64,000 nucleotides of DNA from Caprella mutica (lineage: Eukaryota; Arthropoda; Malacostraca; Amphipoda; Caprellidae). Positions within the stretch are counted from its first letter, which is position 1, and each line of letters opens with the position of its first letter. Positions 1-10,375 of the stretch are shown here, in pieces. The translations under genes were made by a program, and so were the position numbers. The DNA is taken from NCBI GenBank assembly GCA_947561585.1, contig CANNZV010001873.1, positions 1 through 64,000 on the forward strand. Direction: 5' to 3'. The notes under the pieces are model-generated. The model had not been told where the DNA came from and searched no databases. It saw only the letters and a list, made by a program, of their open reading frames with translations.

Positions 1-2672
1 CTATCAGAGAAAAGAGTCACTGTGATGATGTACTATCAGAGAAAAGAGTCACTGTGATGATGTACTATCAGAGAAAAGAGTCACTGTGATGATGTACTAT
101 CAGAGAAAAGAGTTACTGTGATGATGTACTATCAGAGAAAAGAGTCACTGTGATGGTGTACTATCAGAAAAAAGAGTCACTGTGATGGTTTACTATCAGA
201 GAAAAGAGTCACTGTGATGATGTACTGTCAGAGAAAAGAGTCACTGTGATGATGTACTGTCAGAGAAAAGAGTCACTGTGATGATGTACTATCAGAGAAA
301 AGAGTCACTGTGATGATGTACTGTCAGAGAAAAGAGTCACTGTGATGATGTACTGTCAGAGAAAAGAGTCACTGTGATGATGTACTATCAGAGAAAAGAG
401 ACATTGTGATGATGTACTATCAGAGAAAAGAGTCACTGTGGTGATGTACTATCAGGGCAAAAAGTCACTGTGATGATGTACTATCAGAGAAACGAGTCAC
501 TGTGATGATGTACTATCAGAGAAAAGAGTCACTGTGATGATGTACTATCAGAGAAAAGAGTCACTGTGATGATGTACTATCAGAGAAAAGAGTCACTGTG
601 ATGATGTACTATCAGAGAAAAGAGTCACTGTGATGATGTACTATCAGAGAAAAGAGTCACTGTGATGATGTACTATCAGAGAAAGAGTCATTGTGATGAT
701 GTACTATCAGAGAAAAGAGTCACTGTGATGATGTACTATCAGAGAAAAGAGTTACTGTGATGATGTACTATCAGAGAAAAGAGTCACTGTGATGATGTAC
801 TATCAGAGAAAGAGTCATTGTGATGATGTACTATCAGAGAAAAGAGTCACTGTGATGATGTACTATCAGAGAAAAGAGTCACTGTGATGATGTACTATCA
901 GAGAAAAGAGTCACTGTGATGATGAACTATCAGAGAAAAGAGTCAATGTGATGATGTACTATCAGAGAAAAGAGTCACTGTGATGATGTATTATCAGAGA
1001 AAAGAGTCACTGTGATGATGTACTATCAGAGAAAAGAGTCACTGTGATGATGTACTATCAGAGAAAAGAGTCACTGTGATGATGTACTATCAGAGAAAAG
1101 AGTCACTGTGATGATGTACTATCAGAGAAAAGAGTCACTGTGATGATGTACTATCAGAGAAAAGAGTCACTGTGATGATGTACCATCAGAGAAAAGAGTC
1201 ACTGTGATGATGTACTATCAGAGAAAAGAGTCACTGTGATGATGTACTATCAGAGAAAAGAGTCACTGTGATGATGTACTATCAGAGAAAAGAGTCACCG
1301 TGATGATGTACTATCAGAGAAAAGAGTCACTGTGATGATGTACTATCAGAGAAAAGAGTCACTGTGATGATGTACTATCAGAGAAAAGAGTCAATGTGAT
1401 GATGTACTATCAGAGAAAAGAGTCACTGTGATGATGTATTATCAGAGAAAAGAGTCATTGTGATGATGTACTATCAGAGAAAAGAGTCACTGTGATGATG
1501 TACTATCAGAGAAAAGAGTCACTGTGATGATGTACTATCAGAGAAAAGAGTCACTGTGATGATGAACTATCAGAGAAAAGAGTCAATGTGATGATGTACT
1601 ATCAGAGAAAAGAGTCACTGTGATGATGTATTATCAGAGAAAAGAGTCACTGTGATGATGTACTATCAGAGAAAAGAGTCACTGTGATGATGTACTATCA
1701 GAGAAAAGAGTCACTGTGATGATGTACTATCAGAGAAAAGAGTCACTGTGATGATGTACTATCAGAGAAAAGAGTCACTGTGATGATGTACTATCAGAGA
1801 AAAGAGTCACTGTGATGATGTACCATCAGAGAAAAGAGTCACTGTGATGATGTACTATCAGAGAAAAGAGTCACTGTGATGATGTACTATCAGAGAAAAG
1901 AGTCACTGTGATGATGTACTATCAGAGAAAAGAGTCACCGTGATGATGTACTATCAGAGAAAAGAGTCACTGTGATGATGTACTATCAGAGAAAAGAGTC
2001 ACTGTGATGATGTACTATCAGAGAAAAGAGTCAATGTGATGATGTACTATCAGAGAAAAGAGTCACTGTGATGATGTATTATCAGAAAAAAGAGTCACTG
2101 TGATGATGTACTATCAGAGAAAAGAGTCACTGTGATGATGTACTATCAGAGAAAAGAGTCACTGTGATGATGTACTGTCAGAGAAAAGAGTCACTGTGAT
2201 GATGTACTGTCAGAGAAAAGAGTCACTGGGATGATGTACTATCAGAGAAAAGAGTCACTGTGATGATGTACTATCAGAGAAAAGAGTCACTGTGATGATG
2301 TACTGTCAGAGAAAAGAGTCACTGTGATGATGTACTATCAGAGGAAAGAGTCACTGTGATGATGTACTGTCAGAGAAAAGAGTCACTGTGATGATGTACT
2401 ATCAGAGAAAAGAGTCACTGTGATGATGTACTATCAGAGAAAAGAGTCACTGTGATGATGTACTATCAGAGAAAAGAGTCACTGTGATGATGTACTATCA
2501 GAGAAAAGAGTCACTGTGATGATGTACTATCAGAGAAAAGAGTCACTGTGATGATGTACTATCAGAGAAAAGAGTCACTGTGATGATGTACTATCAGAGA
2601 AAAGAGTCACTGTGACGATGTACTATCAGAGAAAAGAGTCACTGTGATGATGTACTATCAGAGAAAAGAGTC
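1..2672. repeat. 32-bp satellite, array 1 (about 83 copies, cut by window edge)
   Basis: Head-to-tail units of 32 bp, each with the core TATCAGAGAAAAGAGTCA, run from the first base to 2,672. Most units differ by 0-2 substitutions; a few are 31 bp (near 671 and 804). Rare variants (GATGAACTAT at 921 and 1561; TACCATCAG at 1181 and 1821) recur 640 bp apart, so a 20-unit block was duplicated. There are no spacers, so this is not CRISPR. The same repeat recurs at 23,346 and 42,318. Confidence 0.98.
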
Positions 2673-2936
2673 AATTACTCTGATTTTACAGATCACAGTT
2701 CTTTTATTTTCTATTATTATTAAAACTTACAAATATATTCTTGTGTACATTCAAAATTTAAAAAAACAATTTTAAAATATTTACAAACTTTACAGATAAT
2801 TAAATTTTTTCTTTACTATGTGAAATTAGTAAATTGACCAAAATTGATACGATAATTTTTTATTGTACTTTTTCCATTTGTAAAGTAGGCTATATGCACT
2901 GGCAAGATATCCTCTACGATTTATAAAGCCTCTTGT
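2673..2936. other. AT-rich satellite flank, similar to the flank of array 2
   Basis: No gene is seen. By eye this stretch aligns with 24,265-24,440, which follows the intronic satellite array. Both share CAATTTTAAAATAT, then TACAAAC and an AATT-rich tail in the same order, so the satellite and its right flank probably moved or were duplicated together. Near 2,921-2,938 lies a short end fragment of the MITE that starts at 2,942. Confidence 0.55.
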
Positions 2937-2941
2937 CACTA

Positions 2942-3105
2942 GGGTTGTGACAATATGCTTTTTAAATCATAGATCTTAAGAATATCACAGACGAAATGAA
3001 ATGGTATCGAATACTATATACCGCTGGTGTAGAACCATTCAATTCTCTTTAATTCTCTCCGTCTATAATCTTCTCTATGATTTATAAAGCATATTGTCAC
3101 AACCC
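2942..3105. mobile_element. MITE family T, copy 1 (TA target)
   Basis: A 164-bp element with near-perfect inverted ends beginning GGGTTGTGACAATATGC, flanked by TA on both sides, as in Tc1/mariner-type MITEs. Related copies lie at 24,870-25,017 and 39,758-39,927. Its right end is about 150 bp before the receptor start codon. Confidence 0.88.
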
Positions 3106-3256
3106 TAGTGTCGTATTCCAAATGTTACTAACGATACTTATTTAGAAATTAAATACTTGTAAATATTGATCCTTAATCTTTATTTCCTGAGCAGAATTTG
3201 AATATTGTACCATTGAAGCTAAATATAAATACAACATACCGTATTTAATTTGCAAG

Positions 3257-6200
3257 ATGAATAGCGATAGGATATCGTTTTTCTTGATCGTAGCGACGTT
3301 GGTACGATGCACACGGTAAGTTTTACCATCAAAATATTGAGAAATAGTTTTTGTAAATGTACATATGGTGAACGCAACGAATTATCGGACTGTTCCACAT
3401 CTTCGATCATATAAGAAATGAATATATTGTTTAACTTTTAAATTCAATGTTTTAATCAGTATCCATGAAAAACTTGCAGGGATCTTGAATACAGTAGAAC
3501 TCTTCTATAAAGAATTCCTGTATAGTGAACTAACCTCTATAGTGAACATATTTATTTTAGTCTGCCACGAATTGTCATGAGTTTTCTATGCATCTCTATA
3601 TAGTAAATTAGTTATATTTCATGAAAGAGAAATTCTCAGCACAACTCCTCTATTATAGTGAAGTCATGTATAGTGAACCAATCTGATTTTAGTGTCATGA
3701 GAAATGAAATATGTTGTATAATGAATTCACTTTATATATATATTGAGTAGTGTGCCTTGAAAAGGTCAGCTTTCTTTTTTCTCATATCCTCTATAGTGGA
3801 GTAAATCTTCTAAACCTGAAGTTCACTAGGTGAAGTTCACTAGGTGAAGTTCACTAGAATATATGAGTTCTACTTCATCAATTAGAATAATGAATTGAAA
3901 ATTGTAAAATATATCATTTTTCTCTAATATGGTCGAAAATGGGGAACTGTCCGATATTCCGTAAATTACCTTAAATTATCATTTTTCCTCAGTTCTGGTA
4001 TCCCTTGTGCATGTACTAACGTGACGTCAGACCTCATTGCTGTGAGTGGTAGATTCACTGCAGTGAAGTGCTGTGACAGTGACTTGGTGAACAGTGAGAT
4101 AATTTGGTGAGTGAAGTGATTACTGTATTGAGTTTGAACACCCCTTCCCCTCCCCTAATATAGTTAGACTTAAAGGGCCGTACACACGTAGAGTTTTTTA
4201 AGTCTTTCCACCAGACCTTTTTCTAGGCTCCTCCTACTTTTTCCACGAGAATTTAAGAAAAAACTATATAATTAATATTTATTTTAGTTGGTATCCATGA
4301 TACCTGCAGATATATTATGGATACCAACTAAAATAAATAATTATTATATCGTTTTCTTATATTCCCGTGGAATAAGTAGGAGGAGCTTAGCAAAAGGTCT
4401 GGTGGAGAGACTTAAAAACCCCTGCGTGTTTACGGCCCTTTAAACATTATTAACTTTATGGTTTGTGTACATACATGCGTCTTTTGGACGCACAGAAAAG
4501 AGAGTAAAAATATGGTCATTTTGGACACAATAAAAAGACGCAGCGTCAAAATGACCCTCGTGTACGGGAGCCCTCATTTCGAAATTAAATTCACATTCTC
4601 CGACCCGCCCACCCAGTTGGAAAATATGGGATATTTTCGATGTTTTCTGTGCGAGCAACCTCTACTCCAAAATTAAATATTTCTTGGTGTTACATTATTA
4701 CTACATTTCTTTCAAAATTAAAATACCTTTTTTTAAATGTAATCCTCATTAAATTCCCTGACATTTTCAACCGAATTGCTACTTTTCAGGTACAAAAATG
4801 GCGTTCCTAATCCTTGGCAGGGCTCAGAGTTTCGCATTCGAGAGAACTCAATCTTCGTGCACTTCGTTCAACATCAGGACTCAGGACTGTACACATGTAG
4901 AAGAAAGACTGAAGAAGGAAGGGAGTGTACCCTTAGGAGTGTCAATCTAATTGTTAGAGGTTAGATTAACTAGAAATAGAGGAACACCGAATAGAAATAA
5001 AACGATAAAACCATTTCACATAGTGTTCTTAACGCTACTTTCAGTTTTAGAGGATAGCGCTAGGGTTATGCTATTCAACTACGAGATCTTAAGATTTTTT
5101 GTATTAATTAGACTCGTAGGCTTCATTTACTATCACCTCTTCATTTTCCTCTTAGATATTTTGTTAGGTAGACTCTTAGGCTTCATTTACTATCATTTCT
5201 TCATTTTCCTCTTAGATTTTGTGTTAGGTAGACTCGTAGGCTTCATTTACTATCACCTCTTCATTTTCTTCTTAGATTTTGTGTTAGGTAGACTCGTAGG
5301 CTTCATTTACTATCACCTCTTCATTTTCCTCTTAGATTTTGTGTTAAGTAGACTCTTAGGCTTCATTTACTATCACCTCTTCATTTTCCTCTTCCATTCG
5401 TGAGTGCAACCACTTGCGGTGCTTGTGTCCCTTTTTGTAACATTGAAAATAACTGCATTCACGTACTAGCTTTTCTGCATCCATGAGCACTGTCTACCTT
5501 TCAGCTTTCGAGGTTGAAAAGCCCAAAGTAACCTGCTCACCCGATGTTTTCACCCTTAACAACCAAACCTCAACCTTATGGTGTGAAACAGACATTGGAG
5601 CCTCAACCCTAAATGTTCTGGAAAGTACGGTAATTTGGTACAGACTAACGGGAGGAACATGGAGAGCTGCTTCAAAGATCCAAGGAATTACCACTCAGGA
5701 GATATGTCATCCTAGGTACTATCCACACAAATAAATACAATCGTCTCTAATGCATATATTTTGTAGATCAATTTCAAGGCCCTCCCGCACGAAAAACAAA
5801 GTCAAGAATAGATATTTCTGACAGATATTTTTCATCAATTAAATAGCGCAATTGCTTCTTATTGGCTGAAAATTCCTACCTCCATAATAATTAGAGAAAA
5901 TATTAAATGCGTTTTCTGATTTTGAATCTGTAAAATTATTGCTTTAACAGCGGACCATTTTGCACTTTTTTCAGCCTCTGTTATCGTATCGGTTTATTGT
6001 GCGGGAGGGTGTTAACCCGTTCACGGTTGCTCAACGTTAACTTTGCTGATGTGCCACATCTACAGATGACTGTCCCAAAATAAGGTCACCCTCCGTGTAT
6101 GGGTAATAATACACAATACTTCTCTTATTACCTACAGTTTCAATTATATCACTAATGGTTTTGCTCCAGATCAGGGAAATGTCGCAGCAATGTTTCAATA

Positions 6201-9200
6201 GTAGCGACATCTAGTGGACAGTTCGGCACCTACGCCTGTGTGGTTAACAATATCAGTGGACAGAGCCACTGTAACGTCACTCTGAACTACGGAGGTGAAT
6301 ATTGCTAACTGCCATAGCTCTAAAGTCTAACTACAGTGAAACTCTTGAGTTATGAACTACTGGTTTCTTCATAACCCAGAGCCACTTCATATCTCAGGGT
6401 CGCTGATAGTTTTCTATGATTAAAATCTTTGAGAAAACTATGGTCTTTGAGGGATAACTATGACGAAATGCATGACGTATTTCGTTTTCTATAAATTAAA
6501 CATAGAACATACTCAAAACTCAGGTGCATTTCATAACTCAGGTCCTTCATTACTCGAGTGCTTCATAACAAAGAATTATTTCATAACTCAGGAGTTTTAC
6601 TGTAATTGTAACTTCAAATTTATCGAACAATCCTACAATTTCGATCATATAAGAAAAAATGTTAATTTGACCATTTCTGAATAGTTATTTTTTATATGTC
6701 TAAGGTGTCCGATAACTTAGAACTTGCCCTATGTCTTTTATTTCAGTTTCTCCCGAGGAGAGGAAAATGAAGAGGTTCAAGTCTCTGGCCTTGTACATAA
6801 GTTTGTTTGTTCTCTTTTCTGTTTTGCTGATAGTTGCCATGAGTCGCAACATTTTAATATTCAGAATAATTCTAAAGAGACGTAAAACTGAAGAGAAAAA
6901 AGGTGAGCAGATTATCTCTAGTTGAGATAAGAGGATTAGTTTGAAGTCATCGTACGGTTCCACAATTTCAATCAAATAAAAAATCTTTACTATGATTGTA
7001 TACGTTGTCTTTTATGAATGAAAATGTGAAACTGTCAGGTAACTCGAAACTGAAATGTATGTTTTATCTCTTTAATTGTCGATGTGGAAAGATGAGTTCT
7101 AAACTTGAAAAGTAGTTGTATTTTTTGTCGATTTGAGGACAGAATTAATAACAAAATAGTAGATGGTGATTTAAGACCTGCCCAAACGGGACTATAGCCT
7201 AAGAAATGATGAAGTTTTATCTTGGGAAATATTTTTTAAGTACTTTATTGAACTGACTATACTTCCATTAACTAACTAATAATAGGTCCACATTTTCAAG
7301 TCTTTTTTATACTCTAACGGGCCGTACACACGTTGGGTTTTTTAAGTCTTTCCACCAGACTTTTTGCTAAGCTCCTCCTACTTTTTCCACGAGAATATAT
7401 GAAAAAAACGATATAGTTAGCGATAAACGATAAAAAAACGATATTATTTATTTCAGTTGGTATCCATGATACCTGCATGTAATAATTATAATTATATCGT
7501 TTTTTCTTATATTCTCTTGGAAAATGTAGGAGGAGCTTAACAAAAAGTCTGAAAGAAAAACCTAAAAAACCCTACGTGTGTACGGCCTTTTAGCCTTCTA
7601 ACTTATAAGCCTAGTTGGCAACCCACTGGTCTATTCGACCAGTAGTTAACCACATCGAATGTCAATAGTCTAAAGTCTTTACTCTTTAGTCTTTACCTGA
7701 CGATCATAAAATATTCAATACACAGACATTATTATCGTCGCCAGAAGCTCTTGGCATGGTAAAAAAAGGTTCATAGAATAATTACTCCTTAAGGTACGTT
7801 TTGCATGCAGCGAGTGTTGCGATTATGGCTCAGCAATGATCGCCCAGCAATAGGAATGCATTGATCTAGGGCTTAGCGATAATCTCTCGTTAGAAAACAG
7901 CCTCATAGGAATAGCATTGAAATAGTGCTAGTTGTTGGGCGATGGTCTCTGAACAATGATCATAATAATCGCTTCATGCAAAACGTACCTATGATGTGTT
8001 TTTCACAACATTTTAGCTAGCTCCAACTGCCACACACTAAAAAAATTAATTTTTTTATCAAAATTTTTTAATTTTCCTAACATAAAGTCCAAACTCTTTC
8101 ATTTTCTGTGTTGCCATTGTCACGACATCCACACGTACCTTTATCGTCTCTACTCCCACAGGTGTTCCTTATCGTCACGATGTGTTCGTCATCAGCTCAT
8201 CAGATTCTGAAGATTTCGTCAGGAGAAAACTGTTGATGAGGCTAGAAAAAGAACTGCAACTTAACTGCTACTGCCCACAACGGGAAATGATGGGGGGAGA
8301 AGGTGAGTGGAGGGGGGAGAGGGTGAGGGATGGGGGATGTTTTGAGGAGGGCTGGGAGTTATCGATTCTATGTACAGTTTATAAATTAGAATAATATCTA
8401 AGATAATCAATGGAGAGGACTTTCATTAAATTTAAATTTCTGTTTCACAAATAGATTTTTCTCCATTAGGGTAGAAAGTTTCCATAATGGTGATACAAAT
8501 ATATACCACACTGTATCACTGTACAGGGTCCTGCAGATATATAGGGACTCTTCAATTTATTTTTAAAATTTCCTATTTGAAAGGTAAAATAGGTAAATAG
8601 ATCATTTTAACAGTACAATCTATAGCACAATTATTAAAATTAATCACTCTTCGCTTTGATAGTTTGGGATTTTTAGAATATGGTTTTAAAATTATCCGAA
8701 AAAATAGACAATATTTAGAGTGATTAGAGAAATGGGTGAAAGATTTGGAGAATTACAAAAAATGGTCCCGATTTACATGCGGTCTTAGAATTAGCTCTCA
8801 TCAAACCATTCTTATAGCTAATGTAACTCTATTTGATTTATTGCATCATTTTGACAGCAGAATTAGGTACCATTGATGTTATTTTGACGTCAGAGTCACT
8901 AGTAGAAGTAGGTATGTATTGTATTTTTGTATCTTGATTTTATATTTCAGAATATTTTTCCTAGTCATTTATTTTTCCTTACAGCCTAAAGTATCATTAA
9001 CTTTACGGCCCAAGTTGTTTGTTGTTTTCAGACATGTTCATCAGTCTACACAGCATGTTGTCAGACAGTAGGTCTGTGGTGGTGGTACTTAGTGAGGGTT
9101 TGACGTCAGACTTGTGGGCACTGCACTGCATTGACATTGGACTCAAACTGGCACTGGAGAGTAGAGTGACTATGGTAGCAATTGCACTGAAGGTGAGAGA

Positions 9201-9890
9201 GAGAGAGAGAGAGAGAGAGAGGTGAAATTATTTTTTACTTGTAGTTGTAGGGTAGGTTATGAATTATCGGATGGTTACACATTTTATATCAGATAAGAAA
9301 AAAAATGTGCTGTGATATTTTAACTGGCAGGTATCATGTAACCAATCCGTGGTGAATGGGCCCCGAACTGTTGTAATTTGGATTATGCATTTTCTTCTTT
9401 TTATTTTTGCCATGTTCCTATTATTATTTTTCAATGATATCGCTTAAATTACACTCTTCAACTTTGTTAATTTTCAATATCGAAATTACTATATCTAAAT
9501 CAACTTTAATCAAATTAATCAGTCAAGTTAAGTTCAGCAATGTTGAATATTAAAGAAATTATGATTAAGATTATTCCTAATGTTCTAAATTCATTGCAGA
9601 GTATGAAGAAATACATCAAGTTGGAAGAATTGAAACAGAAGTTAAATGTGGTGAAGATACTAGCATATCCTACCAAAGTTAGATATTCTTCTTCGGACAA
9701 AAAATTCCTTCTCAACTTCACTGAAATTGAAAAAAGTAAAGCAACTACTTTGGAAACTGATGTTAAAGTCCACCAACCTGTTGAGCAGTCGCCTTTTCTG
9801 AAGTTCATTACCAAAAATGAGGTGAATGAAAGGTTGTTCTTATATATATGTATTTCTTTTAAACTTTCCGTATACAAATCAAAGTATTAA
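3257..9890 (+). CDS. Ig-Ig-TM-TIR receptor (IL-1 receptor-like), 9 exons
   Basis: Inferred single-pass receptor of 475 aa. Exons: 3257-3315, 3993-4106, 4790-4959, 5505-5715, 6170-6294, 6747-6902, 8162-8302, 9032-9192, 9600-9890. All junctions are GT/AG and phases close exactly to the TAA. Exon 1 gives a signal peptide (MNSDRISFFLIVATLV). Exons 2-3 form Ig domain 1 (EIIWYKNG, then DSGLYTC); exons 4-5 form Ig domain 2 (STVIWYRL, then GTYAC). Exon 6 holds the membrane helix (about residues 239-258) and a basic stop-transfer. Exons 7-9 form a cytoplasmic TIR domain: box 1 is YRHDVFVISSSD, and exon 8 carries RSVVVVLSEG. Box 2 reads QREMMGG where RDxxPG is usual, and the box 3 FW looks like FL (about 415-416). 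TIR domains normally recruit adaptors such as MyD88; ligand unknown. The intron 3 donor (GTTAGA) is weak, and a GTGAAT inside the last exon could be an alternative donor. Family call strong; 3' end less certain. Confidence 0.88.
3368..3970. mobile_element. S-family foldback MITE, split by another element
   Basis: The left arm (GAATTATCGGACTGTTCCAC, 3,378 onward) and right arm (GGGGAACTGTCCGATATTCC, near 3,937) are inverted copies separated by about 0.5 kb, most of it the element at 3,492-3,874. It lies in receptor intron 1. The same arm motif recurs at 6,608, 6,930, 9,250, 42,175, 49,311 and around 59-60 kb. Confidence 0.7.
3492..3874. mobile_element. pogo/Tigger-like MITE in receptor intron 1
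   Basis: The left end CAGTAGAACTCTTCTATAAA follows a TA, and the right end reads GAGTTCTACTT in inverted orientation. CAGTAGAAC-CTCTATA termini with a TA target are typical of pogo-superfamily elements. Internal copies of TATAGTGAAC and GTTCACTAG are also inverted. It is inserted between the arms of an S-family element. No transposase is seen. Confidence 0.65.
4173..4440. mobile_element. MITE family K, copy 1 (receptor intron 2)
   Basis: A 268-bp foldback element with ends AAGGGCCGTACACACGT and the inverse, flanked by TA. Inner arms (AAGTCTTTCCACCAGAC against GTCTGGTGGAGAGACTT) and a central stem around GGTATCCATGATACC make it one long imperfect hairpin. A second copy lies at 7,317-7,590. 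Confidence 0.88.
5095..5398. repeat. 60-bp intronic minisatellite (5 copies)
   Basis: Five copies of a 60-bp unit containing AGGCTTCATTTACTATCACC lie in intron 3 of the receptor gene. Because 60 is a multiple of three, one frame stays open and reads as a hydrophobic 20-residue repeat. That frame is not continuous with exon 3, which reaches a stop just after its donor, so I treat it as non-coding. Confidence 0.93.
5780..6009. mobile_element. MITE with CCCTCCCGCAC ends (receptor intron 4)
   Basis: The 11-bp inverted ends CCCTCCCGCAC and GTGCGGGAGGG are exact and enclose 230 bp of AT-rich sequence without an open frame. No clear target duplication was found. No second copy is seen in the window. 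Confidence 0.65.
6334..6602. mobile_element. P-family pogo-like MITE, copy 1 (receptor intron 5)
   Basis: A 269-bp element bounded by TA, with left end CAGTGAAACTCTTGAGTTAT and right end AACTCAGGAGTTTTACTG. Inside are repeated TTCATAACTCAG words and an AGTTTTCTATG / CATAGAAAAC pair. Other copies: 10,108-10,355, 25,075-25,383 (truncated) and 36,554-37,566. Confidence 0.85.
6608..6731. mobile_element. S-family MITE in receptor intron 5
   Basis: The left arm TTATCGAACAATCCTACAAT and the right arm GTGTCCGATAACTTAG fit the S-family ends, with the GATCATATAAGAAA inner motif. It ends about 15 bp before the exon 6 splice acceptor, so with the adjacent P-family element it makes up almost all of intron 5. 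Confidence 0.65.
6930..7062. mobile_element. S-family MITE in receptor intron 6
   Basis: The left arm CATCGTACGGTTCCACAATT and the right arm AATGTGAAACTGTCAGGTAA are inverted S-family ends around a short AT-rich loop. It starts shortly after the exon 6 donor at 6,903. Confidence 0.6.
7317..7590. mobile_element. MITE family K, copy 2 (receptor intron 6)
   Basis: A 274-bp relative of the element at 4,173-4,440, with ends ACGGGCCGTACACACGT / GTGTACGGCCTTT flanked by TA. The central GGTATCCATGATACC word is shared with copy 1. Confidence 0.88.
7792..7990. mobile_element. MITE with AGGTACGTTTTGCATG ends (receptor intron 6)
   Basis: A 199-bp element with inverted ends AGGTACGTTTTGCATGCAGC and CATGCAAAACGTACCT. 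Inner arms pair GCGATTATG with CATAATAATCGC. No reading frame and no second copy in this window. Confidence 0.8.
9195..9222. repeat. (GA)n microsatellite at the intron 8 donor
   Basis: About 13 GA units begin within the donor of receptor intron 8 (AAG, then GTGAGAGAGAG). Length changes here would lie only a few bases from the splice site. Confidence 0.95.
9223..9599. other. receptor intron 8, with one S-family arm
   Basis: AT-rich intron. At 9,249-9,300 it holds an S-family arm (GGGTAGGTTATGAATTATCG) without an obvious partner. Nothing else is recognised. Confidence 0.55.
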
Positions 9891-9892
9891 AC

Positions 9893-10107
9893 TACACCTC
9901 CGAGTGAGAATGCAAAGTTAAATTTGATCACATGTAGTATCGGCATCCCAAGATTTTAAAGATTTCACAAATGTACAATCGACATCCAAATTTGACTGGG
10001 GTTCGATTAATAACACACAAGCGAGTTTCTTCAAAACTTTTTTAGAATTTAAAAAGAGCAGATTTATTTCTGTAGATCATTTCCAAGGATAGTGATGAAA
10101 CGTAGTA
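9893..10107. other. receptor 3' flank, nothing assigned
   Basis: AT-rich sequence between the receptor stop codon and a P-family MITE. I see no AATAAA in it, which leaves the 3' end of the receptor transcript open. Confidence 0.5.
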
Positions 10108-10355
10108 CATTGAAACTCCTGAGTTATGAAGTATTGGTTCTTACATAACTCAGAGCCACTTCATAACTCGGGTGCACTAGATAGTTTTCTATGATTAAAG
10201 TCATAGAAAACTATGGTCATTGAGGATAAAAATGACGCAGTTCTTGATGCATAATTTTCAGTAATTTTAACATAGAAAACTACTTCATAACTCAAGTGCA
10301 TTTCATAAATCAGGTCCTTCATTACCCGAATGCTTCATAACTCAGGAATTTAATG
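10108..10355. mobile_element. P-family pogo-like MITE, copy 2
   Basis: A 248-bp copy starting CATTGAAACTCCTGAGTTAT after a TA and ending near AACTCAGGAATTTAATG. The central AGTTTTCTATG / CATAGAAAAC pair is present. The 8-bp-target element at 10,376 lies 20 bp beyond its right end. Confidence 0.8.
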
Positions 10356-10375
10356 TTAATTACATTTCGTTCTTC

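Noticed and set aside
1..2672. CRISPR-like regular 32-bp repeats
   Set aside because: Units are head-to-tail without unique spacers, and the genes are clearly eukaryotic.
3224..3231. TATAAATA upstream of the receptor start codon
   Set aside because: Only 26 bp before the ATG, so it would put transcription start at or beyond the start codon; probably AT-rich background.
4951..5403. 150-codon plus frame in receptor intron 3
   Set aside because: Consists mainly of the 60-bp minisatellite and is out of frame with exon 3.
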